Shown here piece after piece: positions 12,432 through 19,496 of a stretch of 35,805 bases of DNA. Made by a program: the position numbers and the translations under genes. The DNA is from a virus: the IMG/VR virus record IMGVR_UViG_3300022856_000015, positions 1 through 35,805 of that record; one strand, given 5' to 3'. Every line of letters starts with the position of its first letter. Within the stretch, counting starts at the first letter, position 1. The notes below the pieces were generated by a model. That model worked only from the letters and a program-made list of their open reading frames with translations. It was not told the DNA's origin and made no database searches.

Positions 12432-12971
12432 ATGACAAAACAAGAACAAAAAGACAAAGCGTATGCAGAATATAATGCAATAGAAGAACCAGCGTATAAA
12501 GAATATCAAGCAAAATGTAATGAGATAGATGAAAAAGAAATTAGTAAAGTGAAATGGAGAGATGGGGTTATCGTCCTTTTTGAAGTATATGATAGTCACA
12601 CAGGAGAGGGTGGTGATGAGGTGTTTGACAGTGAAATATCATTACTACAAAAAGGGATAGTGCTAGGAAGTAGGGTTGTGGGTTGTGATTACGAACTAGA
12701 AGAAAACGATTTTGTAAATGGGCTTTACGAAGAGGGTGTTGATGAAGATGGCGGGTATAACGTGTATGAGTATACGAAAGCAACGCTTGTTGAACCCGAA
12801 TGGCTCGCCACCTCAATCGCACAAGACGTAGCAGAAGAGAGAGAGAGGTTGAGGGGGAAGATAGAGAAGATAAAGACATTAGTACAAAAACAAACAGGCA
12901 GTTTTAAATATGACAGTTGCTATGATGATGTCATCTCTCTATTACCAACTAACACGAAAAGGGAGAAATAA
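12432..12971 (+). CDS. Chimeric protein: duplicated repeat N terminus fused to an unrelated domain
   Basis: The first about 35 residues and the bases just upstream (ACTTAAAAAATAAACATATG) are almost identical to the 10774 gene. From about residue 40 the sequence is new (VKWRDGVIVLFEVYDSHTGE... through a charged C-terminal helix EERERLRGKIEKI), with more GG-rich codons than its neighbours. This suggests recombination that fused the duplicated N terminus to incoming DNA. The start at 12432 is preferred to ATG 12393, whose extra codons are the untranslated tail of the duplicated gene end. Function unknown. Confidence 0.6.
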   Translation: MTKQEQKDKAYAEYNAIEEPAYKEYQAKCNEIDEKEISKVKWRDGVIVLFEVYDSHTGEGGDEVFDSEISLLQKGIVLGSRVVGCDYELEENDFVNGLYEEGVDEDGGYNVYEYTKATLVEPEWLATSIAQDVAEERERLRGKIEKIKTLVQKQTGSFKYDSCYDDVISLLPTNTKREK

Positions 12972-12988
12972 CACTAGATAATTAAAAC

Positions 12989-13030
12989 TGTGGATAACTC
13001 AATAGCTTAAAACCACAGATTAGTTATAAT
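12989..13030 (+). promoter_or_regulatory. DnaA-box promoter P7 (recombination operon)
   Basis: TGTGGATAACT at 12989 lies exactly 36 bp before TATAAT at 13025, with ACAGATTAG (13015-13023) next to the -10. It drives the annealing protein, exonuclease and SSB genes. Confidence 0.7.
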
Positions 13031-13056
13031 ATAAGTATTAATAGTTAAACAAACAT

Positions 13057-13212
13057 ATGGTAAATTTTCAAGTGTTAGAGAGGTCAACAGGGTGGATAGT
13101 GATAGACCATGAAGCAGACATCGTGGCAGAATATGAAACCAAAGAGGAGGCAGTTGAAGTTGTAGAGAAGTTATTAGGATTAACCAATAACAATGAAAGC
13201 GAAAACAATTAA
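13057..13212 (+). CDS. Small hypothetical protein (51 aa)
   Basis: MVNFQVLERSTGWIVIDHEA reads as two short strands and a helix (TKEEAVEVVEKLL), a layout seen in many tiny phage proteins. It is the first gene of the recombination operon and overlaps the next start by 20 nt. Function unknown. Confidence 0.55.
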   Translation: MVNFQVLERSTGWIVIDHEADIVAEYETKEEAVEVVEKLLGLTNNNESENN

Positions 13213-13675
13213 ACTAGGTAGTGCAGATTATGCCAAAGTTAGTGAAAGAATAAAGCTTTTTAGAGAGGACTGCCCAAATGGAGACATTGATACAGACCCT
13301 CTTGAACTAACAAGCGGTCTAGTATTTAAAGCAACAGTAATTAAAGACAAGTCCAATCCTGAAACTTGTGCAAGAGCAACGGGACATGCTCAATCAGTTA
13401 AGAAGGGCGAGAAGGCATTTGAGAAGCTAGAAACTATCGCAGTTGGTAGAGCTTTAGCCAATTTAGGATATATGGCTAGTGGAGAGATTGCTTCAACAGA
13501 AGAAATGGAAGAATTTATCGAATACAAGAATGAAAAACTTGAGGGAATATTTGATAAAGTAAATAAAGCTAAAACAGAAGAAGAACTCAAACAAGTATGG
13601 GAAGAAAATAAAGGTTTAGGTAAAGATTTTGCAAAGCTAGTAACTGATAGAAAAAATGAAATCGCACAAAGTTAA
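13193..13675 (+). CDS. Putative single-strand annealing protein (ERF/Rad52-like)
   Basis: Residues about 80-110 contain FEKLETIAVGRALANLGYMASGEIAST, closely resembling the E-T-x-A-V-G-R-A-L-A-x-L-G-Y...IAS core of ERF/Rad52-type annealing proteins of phages. The following helices are charged. At 160 residues it is short for the family. Its position immediately before an exonuclease and SSB is typical of a Red-like pair, in which the exonuclease makes 3' tails and this protein anneals them. Assignment rests on motif and context. Confidence 0.55.
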   Translation: MKAKTIKLGSADYAKVSERIKLFREDCPNGDIDTDPLELTSGLVFKATVIKDKSNPETCARATGHAQSVKKGEKAFEKLETIAVGRALANLGYMASGEIASTEEMEEFIEYKNEKLEGIFDKVNKAKTEEELKQVWEENKGLGKDFAKLVTDRKNEIAQS

Positions 13676-14261
13676 TCAAGGAACACCAGAATGGTTTGAG
13701 TTAAGGATTAAACATCCATTAACAGCAAGCAAAGCTCAAGCTATATCGGCTCAAGGAGCAGGTTTAAAAACATTATGTATAGAAAAGCTATCTGAAAAGT
13801 ATTCATCAGAAGTTAAAGAAAAATATACTAATAAAGACCTAGAGCGTGGTGTAGAGCTAGAAGAACAAGCAAGAGCCATTTATGAACTACAAACAGGTAA
13901 TACTGTCAAAGAGGTTGGCTTTATAACTGATAGCAAAATATCTAAACTAGCAGGAGTAAGCCCAGATGGCTTAGTAGATAAAGATGGAATGGTAGAGATT
14001 AAATGTTTTGCAGATAAAAAACATTTTGAGATGATTATTGATGGGATAAAGATTGAAAAACAGTATATGTGGCAAATGCAAATGCAATTATTGTTTACAG
14101 GTAGAGAGTGGAATGACTTTGTTGTGTTCAATCCCAACTTCCCAGACTCAATATTAGTAGAAAGAGTTTTTCCAGATAGTGAAATGCAAGATAAAATAGT
14201 AGCTGGACTTGTTATGGGAGAAGAAATTATAAATCTAATAGAAAATAAACTTAAAAAATAA
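13656..14261 (+). CDS. YqaJ/lambda-type alkaline exonuclease
   Basis: Motifs of the YqaJ viral recombinase family are in order: GTPEWFELR (9-17), RGVELEEQAR (64-73), SPDGLV (102-107), the metal-binding EIK (114-116) and QMQMQL (140-145). It digests one strand of duplex DNA 5' to 3' to leave single-stranded tails. The start overlaps the preceding gene by 20 nt, implying coupled translation with the annealing protein. Length (201 aa) is normal. Confidence 0.88.
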   Translation: MKSHKVNQGTPEWFELRIKHPLTASKAQAISAQGAGLKTLCIEKLSEKYSSEVKEKYTNKDLERGVELEEQARAIYELQTGNTVKEVGFITDSKISKLAGVSPDGLVDKDGMVEIKCFADKKHFEMIIDGIKIEKQYMWQMQMQLLFTGREWNDFVVFNPNFPDSILVERVFPDSEMQDKIVAGLVMGEEIINLIENKLKK

Positions 14262-14263
14262 AT

Positions 14264-14698
14264 ATGTATTTAAACAAAACACAGATTATAGGAAACTTAA
14301 CAAGAGACCCAGAACAGGCTTCACTTCCGAGTGGTGTAGTTGTATCGAAGTTCTCTCTAGCAACCAACAGAACATTTAAAAATAAAGAGGGAGAAAAGCA
14401 AGAAGAAGTAGAATTTCATAATGTTGTTGCTTTCGGAAAAGTTGCAGAAATTATAGGTCAATATTGTAAGAAAGGAAAACAAATATATGTAGAGGGCAGA
14501 TTGAAAACAATCACTTGGGAAGATAAAGATACGCAAAAGAAGATGTATAGAACTGAAATTATTGCTGAAAACTTCCAGTTCGGAAATTCAGAGAAAAAAG
14601 AAAACACAACAGACAGGACAGAAAAAGATTGGAAAGATATGGATAAAAAAGAAGAACTACCAGTAGATGATATTAACCCAGAAGACATCCCTTTTTAA
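14264..14698 (+). CDS. ssb: Single-stranded DNA-binding protein
   Basis: Starts MYLNKTQIIGNLTRDPE and keeps the OB-fold core (FSLATNR, VEFHNVVAFGKVAEIIGQYCKKGKQIYVEGRL). The C terminus is acidic and ends DIPF, the tip that recruits partner proteins. It binds single-stranded DNA during replication and recombination. It lies 2 nt after the exonuclease gene. Confidence 0.95.
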   Translation: MYLNKTQIIGNLTRDPEQASLPSGVVVSKFSLATNRTFKNKEGEKQEEVEFHNVVAFGKVAEIIGQYCKKGKQIYVEGRLKTITWEDKDTQKKMYRTEIIAENFQFGNSEKKENTTDRTEKDWKDMDKKEELPVDDINPEDIPF

Positions 14699-14719
14699 TT
14701 ACATAACAATTATTACATT

Positions 14720-15040
14720 ATGTCAAATGAACTAAAAATAAGCAAAGCACAAAGAGGCTCATACCACGAATGGATGCAAGCAACAGCAGACATGTGTTTA
14801 GAAACTGGTACTGATTTAACCATCCTGTTTGATAAGCCAGAAGACATACCAGTAACGAAAGATACACTCCATGAAGGCATGACGCACAAACTTATCAAGT
14901 TCAGGTACAACAAAGACAGCACAGAAGACTGCACAGAAGATGAAATTAATGTAGTTATAAACGACTTAAGAAATATTATTAGCCAAAGGTCTAAAGGCAG
15001 GGTTAATTTACCTTTTCCTGTCAAATCAATAGAAGATTAA
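14720..15040 (+). CDS. Hypothetical protein (106 aa)
   Basis: MSNELKISKAQRGSYHEWMQ, an all-alpha or mixed protein with a charged middle (DSTEDCTEDEINVVINDL). Downstream of SSB in the recombination operon, so a DNA-related role is possible, but no motif supports one. Confidence 0.65.
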   Translation: MSNELKISKAQRGSYHEWMQATADMCLETGTDLTILFDKPEDIPVTKDTLHEGMTHKLIKFRYNKDSTEDCTEDEINVVINDLRNIISQRSKGRVNLPFPVKSIED

Positions 15041-15051
15041 CCTACCATTCA

Positions 15052-15267
15052 ATGAAAAAGATATGCCCGATTTGTAAAGAAGAAAACTTAACCTCGTGGA
15101 AATACTGTTCTGCTGACTGTATAGATATGGCTAAGAAACTATCTAAACTAAACCAGAAACAGTTTGGGTTAGAAATAGAGATAGAGTTACAACCACCAGA
15201 AAACTATAAAAGACCACCTATTAATAATCTTGAAATGGTAGATGAAAATGGTTATAGAATGGTCTAA
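15052..15267 (+). CDS. Zinc-ribbon protein (71 aa)
   Basis: The first 25 residues hold two cysteine pairs, CPIC (5-8) and C19/C23 in WKYCSADCID, a compact zinc-binding layout like those in proteins that handle nucleic acid. The rest is a short acidic tail. Function unknown; position suggests nucleic-acid metabolism. Confidence 0.6.
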   Translation: MKKICPICKEENLTSWKYCSADCIDMAKKLSKLNQKQFGLEIEIELQPPENYKRPPINNLEMVDENGYRMV

Positions 15268-15279
15268 ATATAGCTATTA

Positions 15280-15288
15280 TGGTATAAT
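15280..15288 (+). promoter_or_regulatory. TGGTATAAT promoter for HNH gene
   Basis: Extended -10 with TATAAT at 15283 and ATG at 15295, 6 nt later. Same TGGTATAAT element as the virion-region promoters. Confidence 0.65.
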
Positions 15289-15294
15289 TAGGTA

Positions 15295-15693
15295 ATGAAA
15301 AGGAGTCCTATAAAAAGAGTTGGTAAGTCTGCAACATCTAAAATGCAGAAGAAGTGCGATAGATTACTTTCTCCAATTATTACAGAAATGCACCCAGTGT
15401 GTCTCTTAAATGGGTTGGAGGATAATCTTAATTGCTCTTATAAATCTCAAGTCGCCCATCACCATGTGCATAAGTCAAAGAGTTTAGCTTTAAGATATGA
15501 CCTAGAAAACCTAATACCATTATGCACACATTGTCATTTAATGTTACACCATAATGAAAGCTATTGGGCTTCCAAGATTGTTGAAATAAAAGGACTCGAC
15601 TGGTTTAGAGAAATAGAAATTAAAAAGCGTGGAACAGTTAAAGCAGATATACATTGGTATAACATGCAGTTTAAAACATTAAACAATAAATAA
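15295..15693 (+). CDS. HNH endonuclease-like protein (NinG-type)
   Basis: Residues 36-90 hold the zinc/HNH layout: C36, C47, VAHHHVHKSKSLALR (54-68) and LENLIPLCTHCHLMLH (70-85). The basic N terminus (MKRSPIKRVGK) resembles NinG-like recombination nucleases. In this operon it may process recombination intermediates; a homing role is less likely because it lies in a recombination module. Confidence 0.75.
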   Translation: MKRSPIKRVGKSATSKMQKKCDRLLSPIITEMHPVCLLNGLEDNLNCSYKSQVAHHHVHKSKSLALRYDLENLIPLCTHCHLMLHHNESYWASKIVEIKGLDWFREIEIKKRGTVKADIHWYNMQFKTLNNK

Positions 15694-15694
15694 T

Positions 15695-16036
15695 ATGGAT
15701 TACGAACTAGCAAAAGAATTAAAGGATGCAGGGTTTCCGCAGAGTTCTAGTCGGTATGGTAAATACTGGCACAATGGCGAGGTTAAAGTGTGGCAAGACC
15801 TAGACGATAGATGTGAGAATTATCTAGGAGTGTTTGATAATGCTTATTATATCCCTACCCTCTCAGAACTAATAGAGGCTTGTGGAGATGGGTTTGATAC
15901 TTTATATAGAACAAATGGTAGGTGGTATGCTATTGGGTACACAAGGGTAAAGAGAATTGATATAGATGGAATTGAATTAGATTGTAATTCCCCAGAAGAA
16001 GCAGTAGCTAGACTATGGTTAGAATTAAATGAATAA
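15695..16036 (+). CDS. Small conserved phage protein, paralogue A (113 aa)
   Basis: MDYELAKELKDAGFPQ, then YIPTLSELIEACGDGFD, then NSPEEAVARLWLELNE. This pattern (LxxAGFPQ... PTLSELIEACG... PEEAVARLWL) is one of the commonest small phage proteins, function unknown. A related copy is at 16856. The end overlaps the next gene by 8 nt (ATGAATAA). Confidence 0.75.
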   Translation: MDYELAKELKDAGFPQSSSRYGKYWHNGEVKVWQDLDDRCENYLGVFDNAYYIPTLSELIEACGDGFDTLYRTNGRWYAIGYTRVKRIDIDGIELDCNSPEEAVARLWLELNE

Positions 16037-16187
16037 TGATATACAGTGGACAGCTGAAGAAAAATGGATTAACCAAAAAGTTAAAACACTTATGGAGAAT
16101 GAAAGAGACGGAGAAACAGATAAGATTCGAGCGAGTATCAGACAAACAATTATTGATAGTGCCAATAGAGCCAAGCAAGATAGCTAA
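16029..16187 (+). CDS. Small hypothetical protein (52 aa)
   Basis: MNNDIQWTAEEKWINQKVKT reads as a well-formed helical protein. It begins 8 nt before the previous stop (ATGAATAA). A longer frame from 16036 covers the same bases with a less protein-like translation and is rejected as a composite. The end overlaps a possible ATA-started ORF by 8 nt. Confidence 0.6.
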   Translation: MNNDIQWTAEEKWINQKVKTLMENERDGETDKIRASIRQTIIDSANRAKQDS

Positions 16188-16284
16188 AACAACATGGCAA
16201 TATTGTAGACCTTTATACGAGGACTCATGGGTTGTTTTTAATAGTTATAATGAAGTTTATGAGTTTAGTTTTACCTGTGGATAA
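16180..16284 (+). CDS. Small ORF (34 aa) with apparent ATA start
   Basis: From ATA 16180 the frame reads (M)AKTTWQYCRPLYEDSWVVF and ends in TGT GGA TAA, inside the next DnaA-box-like element. The ATAGCTAA overlap with the upstream stop has the same geometry as the ATGNNTAA overlaps at 1553, 5123, 9135 and 16029, which supports ATA as the start. No standard start exists in this frame downstream. No family is recognised. Confidence 0.45.
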   Translation: MAKTTWQYCRPLYEDSWVVFNSYNEVYEFSFTCG

Positions 16285-16317
16285 CTTTCTGGACTAATTC
16301 CCCGCAACTTATATACT
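16276..16317 (+). promoter_or_regulatory. DnaA-box promoter P8
   Basis: TGTGGATAACT at 16276 lies exactly 36 bp before TATACT at 16312, upstream of ATG 16347. Its TAA is the stop of the preceding ORF. Confidence 0.6.
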
Positions 16318-16346
16318 TAAGATATTAATAAGTTAAACAAATAAAC

Positions 16347-16493
16347 ATGAACGATAAATACACAGCAAAAAGAAAAAAGATGTTAAGACAATCACAAGGT
16401 ATAGAGTCAATAGGAGATATACTAATGAGTTCAATTACAATCGTAGGAGTATTAATAGTATTTGTAGCTGTTTACTTAATGTTAAAAGTATAG
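16347..16493 (+). CDS. Small membrane protein (48 aa)
   Basis: A basic N terminus (MNDKYTAKRKKMLRQ) precedes one transmembrane helix (about residues 28-46, SSITIVGVLIVFVAVYLML). The positive-inside rule places the N terminus in the cytoplasm. Function unknown; a holin or anti-host peptide is possible. Confidence 0.6.
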   Translation: MNDKYTAKRKKMLRQSQGIESIGDILMSSITIVGVLIVFVAVYLMLKV

Positions 16494-16513
16494 ACATAAA
16501 CCAATATACATAG

Positions 16514-16519
16514 TATAAT
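16514..16519 (+). promoter_or_regulatory. Promoter -10 for 16527
   Basis: TATAAT ends 7 nt before ATG 16527, giving a nearly leaderless mRNA. No DnaA box upstream. Confidence 0.55.
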
Positions 16520-16526
16520 TTAATTA

Positions 16527-16841
16527 ATGATTATTGACTTTACTACTTTCCCAGACCCATTTATAGCTTACTCTGATAAATACAATATTGCTGCCGAAAT
16601 ACTAGAGAAAGTATATCGTTCAGGATATCTATGGAGAGAGTATGACAACCAAGAACTACTAGAATACTTACAGATACTATCAGGCAAAAAACTAGAAAAG
16701 CAAATTCTAAAAAAGTTTATACGTCACGCTGATATGAATGAATACATACTAGACTTAAAGATGAGAGGGTTAAAAACGTGCAACTTAGATAAGTTAAAGG
16801 ATAAGTCTTATATTAAGAGGCTTGTTAAAGAGGGACTATAA
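16527..16841 (+). CDS. Hypothetical protein (104 aa)
   Basis: MIIDFTTFPDPFIAYSDKYN, then helical with many Lys and Glu and a basic C terminus. Starts 7 nt after TATAAT. No family is recognised. Confidence 0.65.
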   Translation: MIIDFTTFPDPFIAYSDKYNIAAEILEKVYRSGYLWREYDNQELLEYLQILSGKKLEKQILKKFIRHADMNEYILDLKMRGLKTCNLDKLKDKSYIKRLVKEGL

Positions 16842-16855
16842 ACTAATATAATAAT

Positions 16856-17134
16856 ATGGATTACGAATTAGCAGAGGAATTACACAAAACAGGGTTTAAA
16901 CCAAAAAATGTAACAATAGCAGGGTCAATACTTGCTATACAAACAACTTCACTATCAGAACTAATAGATGCTTGTGGAAAAAACTTTCCAAAGTTATCTA
17001 ATGAGTATGGTGAATGGGAATGTGGTGAAATGGAATATTGTTGTGGAGAACATGGTTACAGTTGGGAAACAATAACATTAGGCAAAACTCCCGAAGAAGC
17101 AGTAGCAAAACTATGGTTAGTATTGAATAAATAG
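16856..17134 (+). CDS. Small conserved phage protein, paralogue B (92 aa)
   Basis: Paralogue of the 15695 gene: MDYELAEELHKTGF, LSELIDACGKNF and TPEEAVAKLWLVLN match it. The stop TAG ends on the first base of the tRNA-Thr gene, so the gene and the tRNA share that base. Function unknown. Confidence 0.72.
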   Translation: MDYELAEELHKTGFKPKNVTIAGSILAIQTTSLSELIDACGKNFPKLSNEYGEWECGEMEYCCGEHGYSWETITLGKTPEEAVAKLWLVLNK

Positions 17135-17206
17135 CTGGCATAGCTCAGATGGTAGAGCAATTCACTTGTAATGAATAGGTCAGGGGTTCGAATCCTCTTG
17201 TCAGCT
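17134..17206 (+). tRNA. tRNA-Thr (anticodon UGU)
   Basis: A complete cloverleaf: acceptor GCTGGCA/TGTCAGC (one G-U), D-arm GCTC/GAGC with AGATGGTA loop, anticodon arm ATTCA/TGAAT with loop CTTGTAA, five-base variable region and T-arm AGGGG/CCTCT with TTCGAAT loop. Anticodon TGT at 17167-17169 reads ACA, a codon used very heavily in these genes. No CCA is encoded. TerS promoter follows directly. Confidence 0.93.
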
Positions 17207-17208
17207 CA

Positions 17209-17226
17209 ACAGATTAGTAGTATAAT
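17209..17226 (+). promoter_or_regulatory. Promoter for TerS
   Basis: ACAGATTAG (17209-17217) precedes TATAAT at 17221, and ATG 17233 follows 6 nt after it. The ACAGATTAG element is shared with the promoters at 8928 and 13025. Confidence 0.6.
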
Positions 17227-17232
17227 TTATAT

Positions 17233-17664
17233 ATGACAGCAGGAAGACCAACAATACTAAATGAGGAGTTAACCACAAAAATTAGAACTTTGTATCTTGA
17301 TGGGCTTAACTATAAATCTATACAAGAAACACTAGACATAAACCCATCAACGTGGGATAATTGGGTTAATAAAAATAAAGTGGATTTTAGAGTTAATTTG
17401 CAATCATGGAAACATGAAAAACTAATAAGAAAAGCAGAGTTAAGATTAGATTTATTACTAGACTCAGAAGACGAAAGAATATCAACCTCTAACTTACAGT
17501 TTACACTTAAAACATTAGGTAAAGACTTAGGTTATTCAGACAGAACAGAACTTACAGGTAAAGGAGGTAAAGACTTAACACCAGATAGAGAAACACAAGA
17601 CAGGGTAGATAACACATTAGATAAATACTTAGATGACGATAAAAGAAATACTCAAACAGGGTAA
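17233..17664 (+). CDS. terS: Terminase small subunit
   Basis: Starts MTAGRPTILNEELTTKIRTL, with an N-terminal helix-turn-helix (NYKSIQETLDINPSTWDNWV) and a charged C terminus, the usual TerS layout: it binds the packaging site and regulates TerL. It overlaps TerL by 32 nt. The ATG lies 6 nt after TATAAT at 17221. Confidence 0.8.
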   Translation: MTAGRPTILNEELTTKIRTLYLDGLNYKSIQETLDINPSTWDNWVNKNKVDFRVNLQSWKHEKLIRKAELRLDLLLDSEDERISTSNLQFTLKTLGKDLGYSDRTELTGKGGKDLTPDRETQDRVDNTLDKYLDDDKRNTQTG

Positions 17665-19192
17665 TCCAAAAGAGTTAATTGCTTTATTCAATTTTACTCC
17701 AGAAACAAGTGATGATAAAATCCTAATAAAGTTTAATCTTTGGGGTAGATACTTTTTTCATAAGTATTTTGAATCAGGAGACGCACCGTTTCATAAAGAA
17801 ATGACATTAAATTTAATACACGCTTATAAGGGAAACATAGAAACCTTTATTAATATTGCATTTCGTGGAGCCGGTAAAGACGTTAAGACTAAATTGTTTA
17901 TAGCTTTTTGTATATTAAACGACACAACACACTTCCGAAAGTTTTATAAAGTATTGTCAGCCGACCTAACTAACGCTAAACAGTTATGTACTGATGTTTA
18001 CAACATGCTTATTCAACCTAGAATATTAAAACTATACCCAGACACATTTATTAAGTCAGAGTTTAAAAGAGAAGAAACTATGGGAGCTTTCACTACTGCA
18101 ACAGGTATTAAAGTTATGTCAGATACTGTCGGCACAGAGCAACGTGGAGCTATTCAAGAGGAGGCAAGACCCGACCTCATCATCTTTAACGATATTGAAT
18201 CACGCAAAACATTAAGAAGTGCTGTTATATCTCGTAATATTTGGGATAACATGGAAGAAGCACGAACAGGACTACAAAAAGGTGGTTCAACTGTATTTCT
18301 TGCTAACTACATATCAGAAATGGGTAATGTTCATAAACTTGTTACAGAAAAACTATCGCCCAGCAAATCTATAATGATTGTGCCTATTATAGAAGATGGG
18401 AAGCCTACTTGGGATAGATATACATTAAAAGAAATAGAAAAAATATTAAAAAATGCTGATGACCCAGAAGGGGAATATCTATGTCAACCGAGTGCATCTA
18501 AAGACCAATACTTTGACAGAGCTTCATTAGACAGAATGACACCAATAGAACCAATAGAAACTTTAGCAGGATTTAAAATATTTAAGAAATACAATCCTTC
18601 TCATAGATATGCAGGAGGAATGGATATTGCAGGAGGTGTTGGACTTGATAGCTCTGCATCTGTGTTTATAGACTTTTCTACTGTGCCAGCTCAAGTAGTT
18701 GGAACTTATAATAGCAATGAGATTTTACCAGAAGCATTTGGTGATGAAATTGTTAGAGAGGCTAATATCTTTGGAGGTTGTTTGATTGCACCAGAGAATA
18801 ATAAGTTTGACCAAACTATCCTAAAAGCTCAACAGCTTGGAGCAAAACTATATACAGCAGTTGGAAGGATTATAAAGATACATCAAGTTGCTCCCCAGAC
18901 TTTTGGCTGGAACACTAACTCTTTAAATAAGTCTACAATGCTCTCAGGTCTTCGTGAGGCTATTGAATCAGGTTTGTTGGAGCTAAACGACAAAGACCTA
19001 ATAAATGAAGCTAAATACTACTCAAGGAACGATATGATTGACAGAGATGTAGACATAAGATTAGCAACACGACACAACGACTTACTAATGGCTTGTTGTA
19101 TTGCATGGCAAATGAATCAACATGCTAGACCAAGTAAACCTTTAATGGAATATAGTTTTGACGATTTAAAAGAATCTAACGAGGCTATTTAA
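17633..19192 (+). CDS. terL: Terminase large subunit
   Basis: A packaging motor with an N-terminal ATPase: a Walker A-like FRGAGKD (77-83) and a Walker B-like DLIIFNDIE (181-189), then a C-terminal nuclease with D331 in MDIAGG and later acidic residues (APENNKF). It cuts concatemers and drives DNA into the procapsid through the portal. Length 519 aa is normal. The start overlaps TerS. Confidence 0.92.
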   Translation: MTIKEILKQGNPKELIALFNFTPETSDDKILIKFNLWGRYFFHKYFESGDAPFHKEMTLNLIHAYKGNIETFINIAFRGAGKDVKTKLFIAFCILNDTTHFRKFYKVLSADLTNAKQLCTDVYNMLIQPRILKLYPDTFIKSEFKREETMGAFTTATGIKVMSDTVGTEQRGAIQEEARPDLIIFNDIESRKTLRSAVISRNIWDNMEEARTGLQKGGSTVFLANYISEMGNVHKLVTEKLSPSKSIMIVPIIEDGKPTWDRYTLKEIEKILKNADDPEGEYLCQPSASKDQYFDRASLDRMTPIEPIETLAGFKIFKKYNPSHRYAGGMDIAGGVGLDSSASVFIDFSTVPAQVVGTYNSNEILPEAFGDEIVREANIFGGCLIAPENNKFDQTILKAQQLGAKLYTAVGRIIKIHQVAPQTFGWNTNSLNKSTMLSGLREAIESGLLELNDKDLINEAKYYSRNDMIDRDVDIRLATRHNDLLMACCIAWQMNQHARPSKPLMEYSFDDLKESNEAI

Positions 19193-19194
19193 TA

Positions 19195-19203
19195 TGGTAT
19201 AAT
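19195..19203 (+). promoter_or_regulatory. TGGTATAAT promoter
   Basis: TATAAT at 19198, ATG at 19214 (10 nt). It overlaps the end of the TerL gene. Confidence 0.6.
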
Positions 19204-19213
19204 TTAAACATAT

Positions 19214-19495
19214 ATGTCAACACCTACAAAAACAGTTGCAGAAAAGAAAGCACCTGCAAAAGAACCAGAATTTCATTTAGTAATAAGTCTTAACGATGAG
19301 GTATTTGAATTTGATACAGATGACTTGAGAGAATCTATTTTGTCAGTAGAGCCAGAGTTTTTAAGAACTAAAGTAATACTTAAAGTAACAAAGGAGGGCA
19401 AGACACTAGACAGACTGTATTTTTTACAAGAAGGAAAGAAATTGTTTTACAATAAATACTTTATGGAAACACTTATTAAAAACTTAATTTTCTAA
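19214..19495 (+). CDS. Hypothetical protein (93 aa)
   Basis: An Ala/Lys/Pro-rich start (MSTPTKTVAEKKAPAKEPEF) precedes a compact domain (FHLVISLNDEVFEFDTDDL). It sits 1 nt upstream of the portal gene. It may be a minor head protein; no family is recognised. Confidence 0.6.
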   Translation: MSTPTKTVAEKKAPAKEPEFHLVISLNDEVFEFDTDDLRESILSVEPEFLRTKVILKVTKEGKTLDRLYFLQEGKKLFYNKYFMETLIKNLIF

Positions 19496-19496
19496 C

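Noticed and set aside
16036-16284. An 82-residue protein from ATG 16036
   Set aside because: It joins the antiphase of the better 16029-16187 gene to the end of the 16180 ORF; the first part has no protein-like character.
16847-16852. TATAAT before the gene at 16856
   Set aside because: It ends only 3 nt before the ATG, too close for the usual start site; the gene is probably co-transcribed with 16527.
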